Shown here one piece after another: positions 18,386 to 28,230 of a DNA stretch of 64,000 bases (its first letter is position 1; every line of letters starts with the position of its first letter). The DNA is from JACCTU01 sp963798985. Its GTDB lineage: Bacteria > Actinomycetota > Thermoleophilia > Gaiellales > Gaiellaceae. The DNA is taken from contig CAWCVL010000007.1 of assembly GCA_963798985.1 (NCBI GenBank), positions 310,001 through 374,000 of the forward strand. Direction: 5' to 3'. Under the pieces are notes generated by a model. It had not been told where the DNA came from, searched no databases, and saw only the letters and a list, made by a program, of their open reading frames with translations. A program made the translations under genes and the position numbers.

Positions 18386-19622
18386 TCAAACGCCGGCGCG
18401 CTGGTCGGCGACCCAGGACGCGACGAGCCCGCGGTAGTGCTCGACGAAGTGCTCTTGCTCCTGCACGGGGAACGTCGTGCGGACCGTCTGGACGAGCAGC
18501 TCGTCGAACGACGGGCCCTCGAAGTACTCGATCGTCAGGTCGTCGAGACCCGCGAGCGACTCGGAGACGAACTCCTCATACCGGTCGGTTTCGAAGTACT
18601 CGTCCGCGAGCCGGCGGTACTCGCGGAGCTTCTCGTCGTAGGAAAGATCCTCGCGGTCGCCGATCGCGAAGTACTCGCGCGTGTCGAGGTCGACGCGCAT
18701 CGGCCGGCCGGTCACGACGCAGAACGCCGACCAGCGGAGGAGCGCACGCATCGCCCACGGGAAGTAGTAGTGCAGCGACGTGATCGCGACGTCGGGTGAC
18801 GCGTTCGCGTAGTCGATCGGCGACGCCTCGCCGTCCTTGACGATCGTCTCGCACGAGTTGAACTCCCACCGGAAGAACGCGTTCACGAGCCGCGACACGG
18901 TCACGACCTCCCAGCCGAGGTCCGGCGAGAGGAACGCGTGCTCGACCTGGTACCGGTCGTGCATCGGGCGGTCGGGCTCGAAGCGCATGACCATCGTCTC
19001 GGCGCCGATCGAGAGCGAGCGCGCGAAGACGTCGAAGTCCTCGAGCGCTCCCTGCACGTGCATCATCCGCTCGCCGGACTCGTCGTAGTGCTTGCGGAGC
19101 TCCTCCGGCGAGCCGACACGCGAGACGCCGATCCACTGGCCGCCGTCGAACGGCTTCATGAAGAGCGGGTAGCCGACCTCCGCGCCGATCTCAGTCAATT
19201 CGAACGGCTGGTTGTAGCGCTCGGCGGTCTCGACGAAGCGCGGGTTGTCGGGCGGGACCTTGTGGGGGATCAGCCACGTCTCGGGAACCTTCAGCCCGAG
19301 CCGCATCATCGCGCAGTACGCGGAGTGCTTCTCCATGGACTGGAACGTGAACGGGTTGTTCAGCAGGTACACGTCGTCCATCAGCGCGACCTTCTTCAAC
19401 CACGCGCGCGGGAGGTCGTACCACCAGGCGAGCCGGTCGATCACGAGCGAGTAGCGCGGCCGAGAACGGAGATCGAACGGCTCGTTGACGATCCGCTCGG
19501 TCGTGAGCTCGTGGCTCTCGCCCCGCCAGCGGATCGGCCCCAGCTTGGTGACGAGCGACTCGAAGGCGGAGGGCCAGTCGTCCTCGGTTCCGAGCAGGAG
19601 CCCGATCAGGTGGCGACGGCAT
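18386..19622 (-). CDS. ATP-grasp family ligase, function unknown (start frame-broken)
   Basis: About 412 residues. The body (from residue ~60) shows an ATP-grasp fold: substrate/ATP loop VGYPLFMKPFDGGQWIGVSR, core strand DFDVFARSLSIGAETMVMRF and the metal-binding end MRVDLDTREYFAIGDRED. Upstream codons in the same frame read RRHLIGLLLGTEDDWPSAFE, so the real start is probably ATG 19622 (overlapping the esterase TGA) with one extra C after ATG. ATP-grasp enzymes join a carboxylate to an amine or thiol. The neighbours are two alpha/beta esterases and a GNAT, all coupled. I do not recognise the product. Its 3' end is only about 14 bp from the riboswitch of the next operon. Confidence 0.8.
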
Positions 19623-20344
19623 CAGACGAACCTCGGCAGGTGGTGGGCGAGCTGCTCGCGCCACGACGACCAGTCGTGCGGGTACTCGTTCCCCCAGACG
19701 TCGACCTCGCAGCGAATGCCCTTCTCTCCGAGCAGCGCGCCGAAGCGCCGCGTGCTCTCGAGCGCGCCGGTCGTGTCCTCCCACTGTCCGCTCCCGCAGA
19801 CGAGGACGAGCGACACGTGCCCGCGCAGCCAGTCGAGGTGGTCGCCGGTCAGATGGCCCACGTAGTCGCCGGGGTTGTTGAAGTAGACGCTGTCACCACG
19901 TTCGCCCCAGCCTACGACGGAGACGTCGTACACGCCGCTCTGGCAGATCGCGAGCGGAAACAGATCGGCGCGCTTGAGCGCGAAGTTGGCCGCGTGGTAG
20001 GCCCCGAAGCTCACACCGGTCACGACGACCTCGCCGGCGCCGCCCGAATCGTCCGCGATCCAGGGGACCACGCGCTCCAGGATCCACGATTCGTAGAACC
20101 CGTGCCGCCGCGCCCGCTCCTCGAGCGGAAGGTCCTGCGCCTGCCAGCTCTGCGAGTCGTAGGAGTCGACGCAGTAGAGCTTCACCCGGCCGGCGTCGAT
20201 CAGCGGCGCGATCGCCTCGACCATGCCTCGCTCCTCGTACTGCCACGACTGGCCCTGCTCGGACGGGAACGCGAGCACCGGCCGCCCCCAGTGCCCGTAG
20301 GCGAGCACGGTCCCGCCGTCGATCGAGACTTCGCGCCGGTTCAT
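19622..20344 (-). CDS. Alpha/beta-hydrolase esterase
   Basis: 240 residues with the nucleophile elbow VTGVSFGAYHAANFAL (GxSxG) near residue 110 and a likely catalytic His in YPHDWSSWREQLAHHLP at the end. It resembles small esterases of the esterase-D/putative esterase group. No signal peptide, so it acts in the cytoplasm. ATG 20344 overlaps the stop of the upstream esterase (ATGA); the TGA overlaps the ATP-grasp start. Confidence 0.82.
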   Translation of the reverse strand: MNRREVSIDGGTVLAYGHWGRPVLAFPSEQGQSWQYEERGMVEAIAPLIDAGRVKLYCVDSYDSQSWQAQDLPLEERARRHGFYESWILERVVPWIADDSGGAGEVVVTGVSFGAYHAANFALKRADLFPLAICQSGVYDVSVVGWGERGDSVYFNNPGDYVGHLTGDHLDWLRGHVSLVLVCGSGQWEDTTGALESTRRFGALLGEKGIRCEVDVWGNEYPHDWSSWREQLAHHLPRFV

Positions 20345-21387
20345 CCCCAGAGCCGCTCCAGGAGCGCGACGAGGTGCGGGTGGAAGGTGTCCCGCCACGA
20401 AACCCAGTTGTGCAGGTCGGGATGCTCGTGCAGCCGCACGTCGTAGCGCTGTCGCACGAGCGCGTCGCGGAGCGCGCGGTTGTTCCCGATGTTCTCCTCG
20501 GTGCGACCGCACGTCATCACGATCGGGATCGGTGCGGTGGAGTCGGCACGAAGCACGCCGCCGACGAAGCGCGAGATCCGCTCGAAGCGCGGGAAGCCCG
20601 ACTCCTGAGGGTCGGTCGCGCGGCGGAAGAAGCTGCCGGACTGCAGGAAGAGGCCACCGAAGAGATGCCGCTGGGCGCGGTGCGCGTGGAAGGCGGCGAG
20701 CGCCCCGAGGCTGGCGCCCATCCCGACGCGGGCGCCGGGGAGGTCGGGCGTCGGGGCGACCTCCCGGAGCGCGGGGACGACCTCCCAGGCGAGGGCGTTC
20801 GAATAGCGCGTCGACGCGGAGTACGTCTCGTTGCGATCGCCCGGCGGCGCGAGCAGCGCCGCCCGGAACGGGCGCAGCTCGAGCTCGGCGACGGCGGAGT
20901 CGAACATTCGGAGCAGCGAGGAGTGCGCGGCGTACTCGGGTCCGTCGTGAACGACGAGGAGCGGCAGCAGAGCGTCCGGCTCGACTCCGTTCGCCGACCA
21001 GACGGAGCCGGCGACTTCCGATCGCAAGAGCCGGGACCGGATCGAGAAGGGCTCGAGCACCCCGGCGGGGGCCTCGTCGTCGTCGAGCCAGACGGGACGC
21101 TGGTAGCCGTCGAGCTCGAGCACGGAGCGTTCGCCGAACGGCGCGCTCGCGCGCAGCGGGTTCTCGGGGTCGACGACGGTCTCGGTCGTCCCGTTCGCGC
21201 GCTCCACCTCGAGCTCGTACTCGAGCCGCGCGAGCCCGTCCGGACGCGGAACGCGCAGCTCCCACGTTCGCGTCCGGCCGCGCTTGTGGAACTCGAGCGG
21301 CGCCGCACGCTTGAAGGCTTCGGTCCGCAGGCGCACCGCCTTCACGTCGGCGGACGGTGCGCGGTAGGAGAGCACGACCTCGCTCAC
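20341..21387 (-). CDS. Enterochelin-esterase-like hydrolase with N-terminal beta domain
   Basis: 348 residues. Residues ~1-90 form an immunoglobulin/CBM48-like beta domain (VVLSYRAPSADVKAVRLRTE ... YELEVERANGTTETVVDPEN) as in Fes-type esterases. The hydrolase follows: LLVVHDGPEYAAH, nucleophile GMGASLGALAAFHA, VMTCGRTEENIGNN and the terminal His region HPDLHNWVSWRDTFHPH. GTG 21387 overlaps the GNAT stop (GTGA). No siderophore genes are nearby, so the substrate is open. The second hydrolase next door shares the xHxWxSWR end, suggesting related substrates. Confidence 0.85.
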   Translation of the reverse strand: MSEVVLSYRAPSADVKAVRLRTEAFKRAAPLEFHKRGRTRTWELRVPRPDGLARLEYELEVERANGTTETVVDPENPLRASAPFGERSVLELDGYQRPVWLDDDEAPAGVLEPFSIRSRLLRSEVAGSVWSANGVEPDALLPLLVVHDGPEYAAHSSLLRMFDSAVAELELRPFRAALLAPPGDRNETYSASTRYSNALAWEVVPALREVAPTPDLPGARVGMGASLGALAAFHAHRAQRHLFGGLFLQSGSFFRRATDPQESGFPRFERISRFVGGVLRADSTAPIPIVMTCGRTEENIGNNRALRDALVRQRYDVRLHEHPDLHNWVSWRDTFHPHLVALLERLWG

Positions 21388-22294
21388 GCGTCCCGCTTCA
21401 CCCACTCGGTCATCACGGCGTACGGCTTGAAGCCGAGCTCGTCGTTGATCGCGAGCATGCCGACGTTCTCGGAGTCGTTCTCGGTCATGACGTCGGGAGA
21501 TGCCCACCTCTGCGCAACGGCGAACGACAGTCGAGCTTCGCGAGGCGTGCGAGCCCGCGCCGCCGGTACGCCCGCGCGGTCCCCGTGAGGTCGTGGTCGG
21601 CGAGCCCGTGCGAGCGGTCGGCGTAGACCCAGGAGAGCGCCGCCGGGCCGGTCGTCGACGAGCACGACGACGCTGAGGTCGCGGTCGAGGTCGGGACTCC
21701 CGATCGTCTCGTCCAGCCACTCGTCGAGCGGCACGTTCGTCTCCGGGTTGTCGGCGGGCATGTCGGCTGCCGCCTCGGCGTACAGCGCGTGCACGTCGGG
21801 AAGCCGGTCGAGCAGCTCGGCGAGCGGAGACGACCCGCACGCCGGCTGGGAGTCTCGTCGAGGCGCGACGTGTCGACGTTGCGCGGGTCGAGCGCGGACA
21901 GGCGTTCGACGCGGCCGGCGACGAACCCGCGCCGCTCGAGGAACGGTGCGCTCTCCGTGTCGGCCCAGCTGCGCAGCTCACGAGCACCGTGCGACCTGAG
22001 GTGCGCAGCGCCCTGCTCGAAGAGCGCCGAGCCGAGGCCGCGCCGCCGGTGGTCCGGGTGCACGATCACCCAGACGCCGCCGGCGTCCTCGACCTCCGTC
22101 GCCCAGTCGAACTCGGCCTCTCCCCAGCCGACGATCCGGCCGTCCGCTTCGGCGACCCAGATCTTGCGGCGCGCGCGCGGCGGGACGGAGGCGAGGCGGT
22201 GCCGCGTTCCGGCGGCGGTCGAGAACCAGGGGCTGTGCTCGGCGATCAGTGCCGAGCCTTCCTCGGCGTCGGCGTCCTCGTACTCCCGGATCAC
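21384..22294 (-). CDS. Tandem-domain GNAT acetyltransferase (three frame breaks)
   Basis: About 303 residues after joining frames. First GNAT domain: MIREYEDADAEEGSALIAEH, then VIVHPDHRRRGLGSALFEQG (acetyl-CoA loop RRRGLGSA). Second domain: PLDEWLDETIGSPDLDRDLS, TARAYRRRGLARLAKL and MLAINDELGFKPYAVMTEWV. Tandem GNATs of this layout include mycothiol synthase-like enzymes. Breaks near 21835, 21645 and 21530. GTG 22294. First gene of the four-gene unit that ends at 18386; only 24 bp separates it from the divergent CinA-like gene. Confidence 0.75.
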
Positions 22295-22317
22295 GGCGCG
22301 AGCATAGGCTTCGCCGC

Positions 22318-23019
22318 GTGGCGACGGCCGCGATCCTGACGATCGGCAACGAGATCGTGTCCGGCGACGTCGCGAACACGAACGCGACCTGGCTGGCGAA
22401 GCGGCTCGAGCAGCTCGGCGTCCGCGTTCGCTCGATCGCCGCGCTGCCGGACGAGATCGACGTGATCGCGCGGTTCGTGCGCGAGCGCGCACCGGCCGTC
22501 GACTTCCTGCTCGTGACCGGCGGCCTCGGCGGCACGCCGGACGACCTGACGCGCGAGGCGATCGCCGCCGCGTTCGGCGTCGAGCAGCGCGAGCTCCCCG
22601 AGGTGGCCGCCGATCTGCGCGCGCGCTTCACGCGCGATCCCGAGTACGCGGCGCGCTGGGCGCTCCTGCCCGAAGGGAGCCGACCGCTCGCGAACCCGCG
22701 CGGCGGCGCTCCCGGCTTCGCGATCGAGAACGTCTACGTCCTGCCGGGCCTGCCGTCGGAGATGGAGGCGATGTTCGACGAGCTCGCCGACGAGCTCCGC
22801 CGCGGCGAGCCGATCGCCTCGTGGCGTCGCACGTACCGCACGCGCGAGAGCGAGATCGCCGGTCTGCTCGCGGAGGCGACCGAGCGCTGGCCCGACGTGC
22901 TCGTCGGCTCCTACCCGCGGTTCGATCCGAGCGGGCCGGAGGTGGACGTCGTGCTCAAGTCGAGCGACGAGCGAGCGCTCGGCGACGCTGCGTCGTTCGT
23001 CGAGCAGCGCCTAGGTTGA
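22318..23019 (+). CDS. CinA-type molybdopterin-binding-like domain protein
   Basis: 233 residues matching the N-terminal domain of CinA/MoeA-like proteins: AAILTIGNEIVSGDVANTNA at the start, DFLLVTGGLGGTPDDLTREA, and YVLPGLPSEMEAMFDELADE. It lacks the C-terminal amidase (PncC) domain of full CinA. Similar stand-alone proteins are annotated as competence/damage-inducible domain proteins with ADP-ribose pyrophosphatase activity in some members. GTG 22318. Its TGA overlaps the TAG of the convergent cupin. Confidence 0.82.
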   Translation: MATAAILTIGNEIVSGDVANTNATWLAKRLEQLGVRVRSIAALPDEIDVIARFVRERAPAVDFLLVTGGLGGTPDDLTREAIAAAFGVEQRELPEVAADLRARFTRDPEYAARWALLPEGSRPLANPRGGAPGFAIENVYVLPGLPSEMEAMFDELADELRRGEPIASWRRTYRTRESEIAGLLAEATERWPDVLVGSYPRFDPSGPEVDVVLKSSDERALGDAASFVEQRLG

Positions 23020-23418
23020 CGCGCTGAACTCGCCGCTGCTCATCGCCTGGCGCTTGGCCAGGTCGGCGGCGTTCACGAGCTGCCCGTCACGGCCCACGTA
23101 GCCGCCCTTCCCGCCGACGATCAGCAGCACGAGGTCGTCGTCGCCGACGTTCGAGACGATCCGCGGCGTGGCCGCCTCGACGTGCGCCAGGCCGCCGGGC
23201 CCGAGCTCGCGGACGTCGCCGTCGACGTCGAAGCGCGCGGTCCCGCTGTGCACGAAGTAGAGCTCGTCCTGCTCGTCGTGGTAGTGGAGGACTCCCTCCG
23301 CACCGGGCGGATAGACGATCGCGTTCACGCCGAACGCGGTCACGCCGAGGCCCTGGCGGACCTTGCGGAAGCCGTAGTTGTCGCCGAGCTCGTCGATCGT
23401 CCCAAAGCTGTGCGCCAT
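23011..23418 (-). CDS. Single-domain cupin protein
   Basis: 135 residues. Cupin motif 1 is GVLHYHDEQDELYFVHSGTA (His-x-His ... Glu), motif 2 runs through GPGGLAHVEAATPRIVSNVG. It is a small metal-binding beta-barrel with no other domain. The enzyme or sensor role is unknown. ATG 23418 sits back to back with the helicase start (36 bp). Confidence 0.75.
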   Translation of the reverse strand: MAHSFGTIDELGDNYGFRKVRQGLGVTAFGVNAIVYPPGAEGVLHYHDEQDELYFVHSGTARFDVDGDVRELGPGGLAHVEAATPRIVSNVGDDDLVLLIVGGKGGYVGRDGQLVNAADLAKRQAMSSGEFSAST

Positions 23419-23454
23419 CAGTGAGGCTCCTCCCTCGTCGCTAGCATCGGCGGA

Positions 23455-25606
23455 GTGCCGGTCGTCTCGCCCGAAACCTACCTCGCCGGGCTGAACGTGG
23501 CCCAGCGCGACGCCGTGCTCCACACCGAGGGGCCGGTGCTCGTGGTTGCCGGTGCGGGCTCCGGCAAGACGCGAGTCCTGACGCACCGGGTCGCGCACCT
23601 GATCGGCGCCGTCGGGGCGAAAGCGAACGAGATCCTTGCGATCACCTTCACGAACCGCGCGGCCGACGAGATGCGCACGCGCCAGTGGGACCTCCTCGGT
23701 GAGGACGCTCGCGGCACGTGGATCCTCACCTTCCACGCCGCCTGCGGGCGCATCCTGCGCCGGGAGGCGCAGCACCTCGGCTACAAGACGAACTTCACGA
23801 TCTACGACCAGGCCGACCAGGTCCGGCTCGTCAAGATCGTGCTCGAGGAGCTCGAGCGCGACACGAAGCGCTTCGTCCCGCGCGGGATCCACGCGCAGAT
23901 CTCGAACGCGAAGAACCAGCTGATCACGCCGGACGACTACCGCGAGCGCGTCGCCTCGTTCTACGACCAGACGGTGGCCGACGTCTACGACCTCTACCAG
24001 CGGCGGCTGCACGCCTCGAACGCGGTCGACTTCGACGACATGCTGATGCTGACGGTCCAGGTGCTCGAGCGCTTCCCCGAGGCGCGCGAGAAGTGGCAGA
24101 AGGCGTTCCGCTACATCCTCGTCGACGAGTACCAGGACACGAACCACGCGCAGTACCGGCTCCTGCAGCTGCTGGCCCAGAAGCACCTGAACCTGTTCGC
24201 CGTCGGCGATCCGGACCAGTCGATCTACGCCTTTCGCGGCGCCGACCTCCGCAACATCATGGAGTTCGAGCACGACTTCCCCGGCACGAAGACGATCGCG
24301 CTCGAGCAGAACTACCGCTCGACGAACGCGATCCTCGAGGCCGCGAACGCGGTCATCTCGAACAACCGCGAACGCAAGCCGAAGAACCTCTGGTCCGACC
24401 TCGGGATCGGCGACCCGGTGCGCGTCGTCGAGCTCGAGGACGAGCATGCCGAGGCGCGCTTCGTCGCGGTCGAGATCGCGGGGCTCGTCGAGGAGGGCTT
24501 CAACGGCGACGAGATCGCGGTCTTCTACCGGACGAACGCGCAGTCGCGCGTGCTCGAAGACGTGCTCGTGCGCCAGGGGATCGCGTACCAGGTGATCGGC
24601 GGGCCGCGCTTCTACGAGCGCGCGGAGGTGAAGGACCTCATCTCGTACCTCCAGGTGCTCGACAACCCGTTCGACACGGTCGAGCCTGCTGCGGATCGCG
24701 AACAAGCCGCGCCGCGGGATCGGCGAGTCGTCCGTCGCGCGGCTGCAGAACTACGCGAGCGGCCGCGGGATCTCGCTCTGGGAGGCGATGGAGTTCCCGG
24801 AGGAGGCCGGGCTCGCGACGAAGTCGGCCAAGGCGGTGACGAGCTTCCGCACGATGATCCAGTCGTTGATGTCCGAGCTCGATCGCCCGGTGGCCGACAT
24901 CGTCCAGGACGTGCTCGAGCGGTCGGGTTACATCGACTCGCTCGAAGCCGAGCGCACGGTGGAGGCACAGGGCCGGCTCGAGAACCTGCAGGAGCTCGTC
25001 GGCGTCGCGCAGGAGTACCAGCAGCAGGCGGACGAGCCGTCGCTCTCGTCGTTCCTCCAGGAGATCTCGCTCTACTCGGACCAGGACGCGATCCGCGGCG
25101 AGGCGTCGCTCGTGACGCTGATGACGCTCCACAACGCGAAGGGCCTCGAGTTTCGCGCCGTGTTCATGATCGGGATGGAGGAGGGGATCTTCCCGCACGC
25201 CCGCTCGATCGAGGAGAACTCGCTCGAGGAGGAGCGGCGCCTGGCGTACGTCGGGCTGACGCGTGCGCGCGAGCGGCTGACGCTGCTGCACTCGTCGTCG
25301 CGTGCGCTGTACGGCGGGCGGAACTACAACCTGCCGTCGCGCTTCCTGGACGAGCTGCCCACCGAGCACGTCGAGCGCGAGCGGCTCGCGCCGGCAACGT
25401 GGTCGGCTCGCTCGCCTGCGCCGGAGATCGCTCCGCGCACGAACGTCCCGACGCTGATGACGGGCGATTCCGTGCGCCACGGCACCCTCGGCGAGGGCGT
25501 GGTCACGCGGATCGAGGCCGGCGGAGTCGTCACCGTGCGCTTTGCGGGAGACGGCACCGAGCGACGTCTCGTGCTCGACTACGCGCCGCTCGAGAAGATC
25601 GCGTAG
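23455..25606 (+). CDS. pcrA: UvrD/PcrA superfamily I DNA helicase (one frame break)
   Basis: About 717 residues. 3'-5' helicase motifs in order: Q motif LNVAQRDAV, Walker A GAGSGKT (residues 33-39), AITFTNRAADEM, Walker B VDEYQDTN, VGDPDQSIYAFRGA, QNYRSTNAI, then after a break near 24681 (an extra G) NKPRRGIGESSVARLQNY, MTLHNAKGLEFRAVFMIGME and AYVGLTRARERL. The C-terminal DYAPLEKIA tail fits PcrA-type proteins. Uncorrected, the first frame runs on through both downstream genes to 28023 and must not be read as a 1522-aa fusion. GTG 23455. Confidence 0.92.
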
Positions 25607-26809
25607 TGGCGATCGAGGTTCGTCAACCCGCCGACGAGCGCGAGCTCCGGGCTGCGATGGAGATCGCCTTTACCGAAGGGATCACGGACGAGGACTGGGA
25701 GCGCGAGCGGATCTCACTGCCGGCGCAACGCGCGCTGGCGGCGTTCGACGACGGGCGGGCGGTGGCGCTTGCGGGCGCGTACGAGTTCGAGCTCACGATC
25801 CCAGGCGGCCAGTTGCCGTGCGCCGGGGTGACGTGGGTCGGCGTCCAGCCGACGCACCGCCGGCAGGGGATTCTCCGTCGGCTGATGACCCAGCAACTCG
25901 CGGACGCGCGCGAGTGGGGCGAGCCGATCGCGGCGCTCTGGGCGTCCGAAGCGGCGATCTACGGTCGCTTCGGCTACGGGCTCGCCGGGCCGAGCGCGAC
26001 GCTGAAGGCCGACAGCGGCCGCTTCGAGCTGCGCGACGATCCAGGCAGGCAGGGCACGTGGCGGCTGGTCGACGCCGGAACGGCCTACGACGTCGTTCGG
26101 CCGGTGCACGAGCGGGTGCGCAAGGAGCGGGCGGGCATGCGGACGCGTGACGAGCACTGGTGGCGCAAGCACCGGCTCGCCGACCCCGAAAGCTGGCGTC
26201 GCGGCGCGAGCCAGAAGTTCTACGCAGTGCTCGAGCTCGACGATGCGGTCGCCGGCTATGCGATCTACCGCGTGAAGGACGAGTGGGAGGGAGGCTTCGC
26301 GAAAGGCGTCGTGCGCGTGATGGAGGCGTTCGGGACCTCGCCGGCAGCAGAACGCGAGGTGTGGCGGTACCTGGTCGGGATCGACTTGACGACGATGGTC
26401 GACGCCTATCCATTCGATCCCGCTTCGCCGCTCTTCTTGATGGTGCGCGACGCTCGCGCCCTGCACATGGGGCTGCACGACGGGCTCTGGCTTCGGCTCG
26501 TGGACGTCGACGCGGCACTTCGCGCCCGGTCGTACCGGAGCGGCGAGCCGGTCGTTGATCGGCGTTCGCGACGAGCTCTGCCCCTGGAACGAGGGCTCGT
26601 ACCGCCTCGGCGCCGACGCCGGGCGCACGGACGCCGCGCCGGAGCTCGAGCTGGACGTCGCCGACCTCGCCGCCGTGTACCTCGGCGCGTTCGACTTCGC
26701 GCATCTGGCGCGCGCCGACCGCGTCCGCGAGCTCACGCCGGGCGCTCTCGAGCGCGCTTCCGATCTCGTCCACACACCGCTCCCGCCCTTCTGCCCGGAG
26801 GTGTTCTGA
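25606..26809 (+). CDS. Eis-like GNAT N-acetyltransferase, copy 1 (one frame break)
   Basis: About 400 residues. N-terminal GNAT with acetyl-CoA loop VGVQPTHRRQGILRRLMTQQ, the Eis motif ALWASEAAIYGRFGYG (the Tyr corresponds to the general acid in Eis), a second GNAT and a C-terminal sterol-carrier-like region. It ends CPEVF; the terminal Phe carboxylate is catalytic in M. tuberculosis Eis. Break near 26556. GTG 25606 overlaps the helicase TAG (TAGTG). Eis proteins acetylate lysines or aminoglycosides; the substrate here is unknown. Confidence 0.85.
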
Positions 26810-28023
26810 TGTTCGACGTTCGCCCAACCGAGAACCTCGAGGACTTCGAGGGCGCGTTCCTCGCGATCGGCCAGTACTTCGGCGCGGAGCCGAACGCGGA
26901 GCGCGCGGAGAGGTTCAGCCAGAACCTGCCGTTCGAGCGGATGCATGCCGCGCGAGAGGACGGCTCGATCGTCGGCGGCGCCGGCGTCTTCCCGTTCGAG
27001 CTCTCGGTCCCCGGTGCGGTTGTGCGCTGCGCGGGCGTCACCGTGGTCGGCGTGCATCCGACGCACCGTCGCCGCGGCCTCCTCCGCGCGATGATGCGTG
27101 CGCAGCTCGACGACATCCACCAGCGCGGCGAACCGATCGCGGCGCTTTGGGCGTCCGAGGAGACGATCTACGGGCGCTTCGGCTACGGGATGGCGTCATA
27201 CACCGGCGAGATCTCGCTCGCGCGTGAGCACGTCGAGTTCGCGCGCCCGTTCGAGCCGCTCGGTCAACTGCGGCTGCTCGAGCCGAACGAGGCGCTCGAG
27301 CTGCTGCCGCCGATCTGGGAGCGTGCGCTTCAGCAGACACCGGGGATGTTCAGGCGCGAGCGGCCGTGGTGGGAGAACCGGGTGGTCATGGATCAGCCCG
27401 AGCGGCGAGCGGGTGGCGGCCCGAAGCGGTTCGCGCTGCTCGAGCTCGACGGCGAGCCTCAGGGCTACGCGATCTACCGGCACAACATGAAGTGGGCGGA
27501 GGGCTCGTCGGCGGCGCAGCTCGGCGTGATCGAGGCGATCGGCGCGACGCCGCGCGGCACCGCCGAGATCTGGCGCTTCCTGCTCGACATCGACTGGCAG
27601 GCGACGATCAGCGCCGACCTGCTGCCGATCGACCACCCGCTCTTCTTCCTGCTCGCCAAGCCGCGGCGGATGAAGTACCGGGTGAGCGATGGGATCTGGG
27701 TGCGCCTCGTCGACGTCGGCGCCGCGCTCTCGGCTCGCTCGTACGCGGCCGACGGCGAGGTCGTGTTCGAGGTCGCCGACGCGTTCGCGCCGTGGAACGA
27801 GGGACGCTGGAAGCTCGCGAACGGCTCGTGCGAGCGCACCGACGACGACGCCGACCTGCGCTGCGACGTGACCGCGCTCGGCTCGGTGTACCTCGGCGGT
27901 TTCACGTTCGCCGAGCTGCAGCGAGGCCTGCGCGTCGAGGAGCTCCGCGAGGGCGCAATCGACCGCGCAGACTCGATGTTCCGCCGCACCGGGGTCGCGC
28001 CGTGGTGCCCCGAGATCTTCTGA
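26809..28023 (+). CDS. Eis-like GNAT N-acetyltransferase, copy 2
   Basis: Intact 404-aa paralogue of the preceding gene: VGVHPTHRRRGLLRAMMRAQ, ALWASEETIYGRFGYGMASY, LLELDGEPQGYAIYRHNMKW and terminal CPEIF. ATG 26809 overlaps the preceding TGA (TGATG). Tandem duplication followed by divergence is clear from the shared motifs at equal spacing. Confidence 0.9.
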   Translation: MFDVRPTENLEDFEGAFLAIGQYFGAEPNAERAERFSQNLPFERMHAAREDGSIVGGAGVFPFELSVPGAVVRCAGVTVVGVHPTHRRRGLLRAMMRAQLDDIHQRGEPIAALWASEETIYGRFGYGMASYTGEISLAREHVEFARPFEPLGQLRLLEPNEALELLPPIWERALQQTPGMFRRERPWWENRVVMDQPERRAGGGPKRFALLELDGEPQGYAIYRHNMKWAEGSSAAQLGVIEAIGATPRGTAEIWRFLLDIDWQATISADLLPIDHPLFFLLAKPRRMKYRVSDGIWVRLVDVGAALSARSYAADGEVVFEVADAFAPWNEGRWKLANGSCERTDDDADLRCDVTALGSVYLGGFTFAELQRGLRVEELREGAIDRADSMFRRTGVAPWCPEIF

Positions 28024-28029
28024 GCAACC

Positions 28030-28185
28030 GTGCGCGTGGGCCAGATCGTCCGAGCCGGCGACCGCATCGGTCTCGCCGGCTGCACCGGTTCGTGCACGGG
28101 AACGCACCTCCACTTCGAGCTGCGCGACCGCGATGTGCCCATCGATCCGATGCCGCTGATCACGGGGTACAGTCCGGCATCCTAG
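28030..28185 (+). pseudogene. C-terminal remnant of a peptidase M23 (LytM) protein
   Basis: 51 codons from GTG 28030 to TAG 28183-28185 encode VGQIVRAGDRIGLAGCTGSC then TGTHLHFELRDRDVPIDPMP. This is the end of a LytM/M23 metallopeptidase domain with its HxH zinc motif, but the first His/Asp ligands and all upstream domains are absent. It starts just 6 bp after the Eis-like stop, so the rest of the gene is deleted. Non-functional remnant. Confidence 0.75.
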
Positions 28186-28212
28186 GGCGGTCAGCTCAGT
28201 TGGGAGAGCACC
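28185..28212 (+). repeat. Partial copy of the 5' end of tRNA-Val
   Basis: 28 bases match positions 1-28 of the intact tRNA-Val at 29206 with one C/T difference (base 8): acceptor 5' strand, D-stem and D-loop. The match ends at ACC; afterwards the sequence differs and cannot fold into a tRNA. It forms a direct repeat 1,021 bp from the intact gene, with a nuclease gene in between, and abuts the M23 remnant. Confidence 0.8.
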
Positions 28213-28230
28213 GCCCGGCGAGGAGGCTCC

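Noticed and set aside
20341..21387. Siderophore (enterobactin) utilisation gene
   Set aside because: The protein resembles Fes in fold only; no siderophore synthesis, uptake or iron-box features are nearby, and the adjacent ABC importer is under a B12 riboswitch.
23455..28023. A single 1522-aa helicase-acetyltransferase-acetyltransferase fusion
   Set aside because: It arises from the frame break near 24681. The helicase C-terminal motifs are in the other frame, and each acetyltransferase has its own overlapping start.
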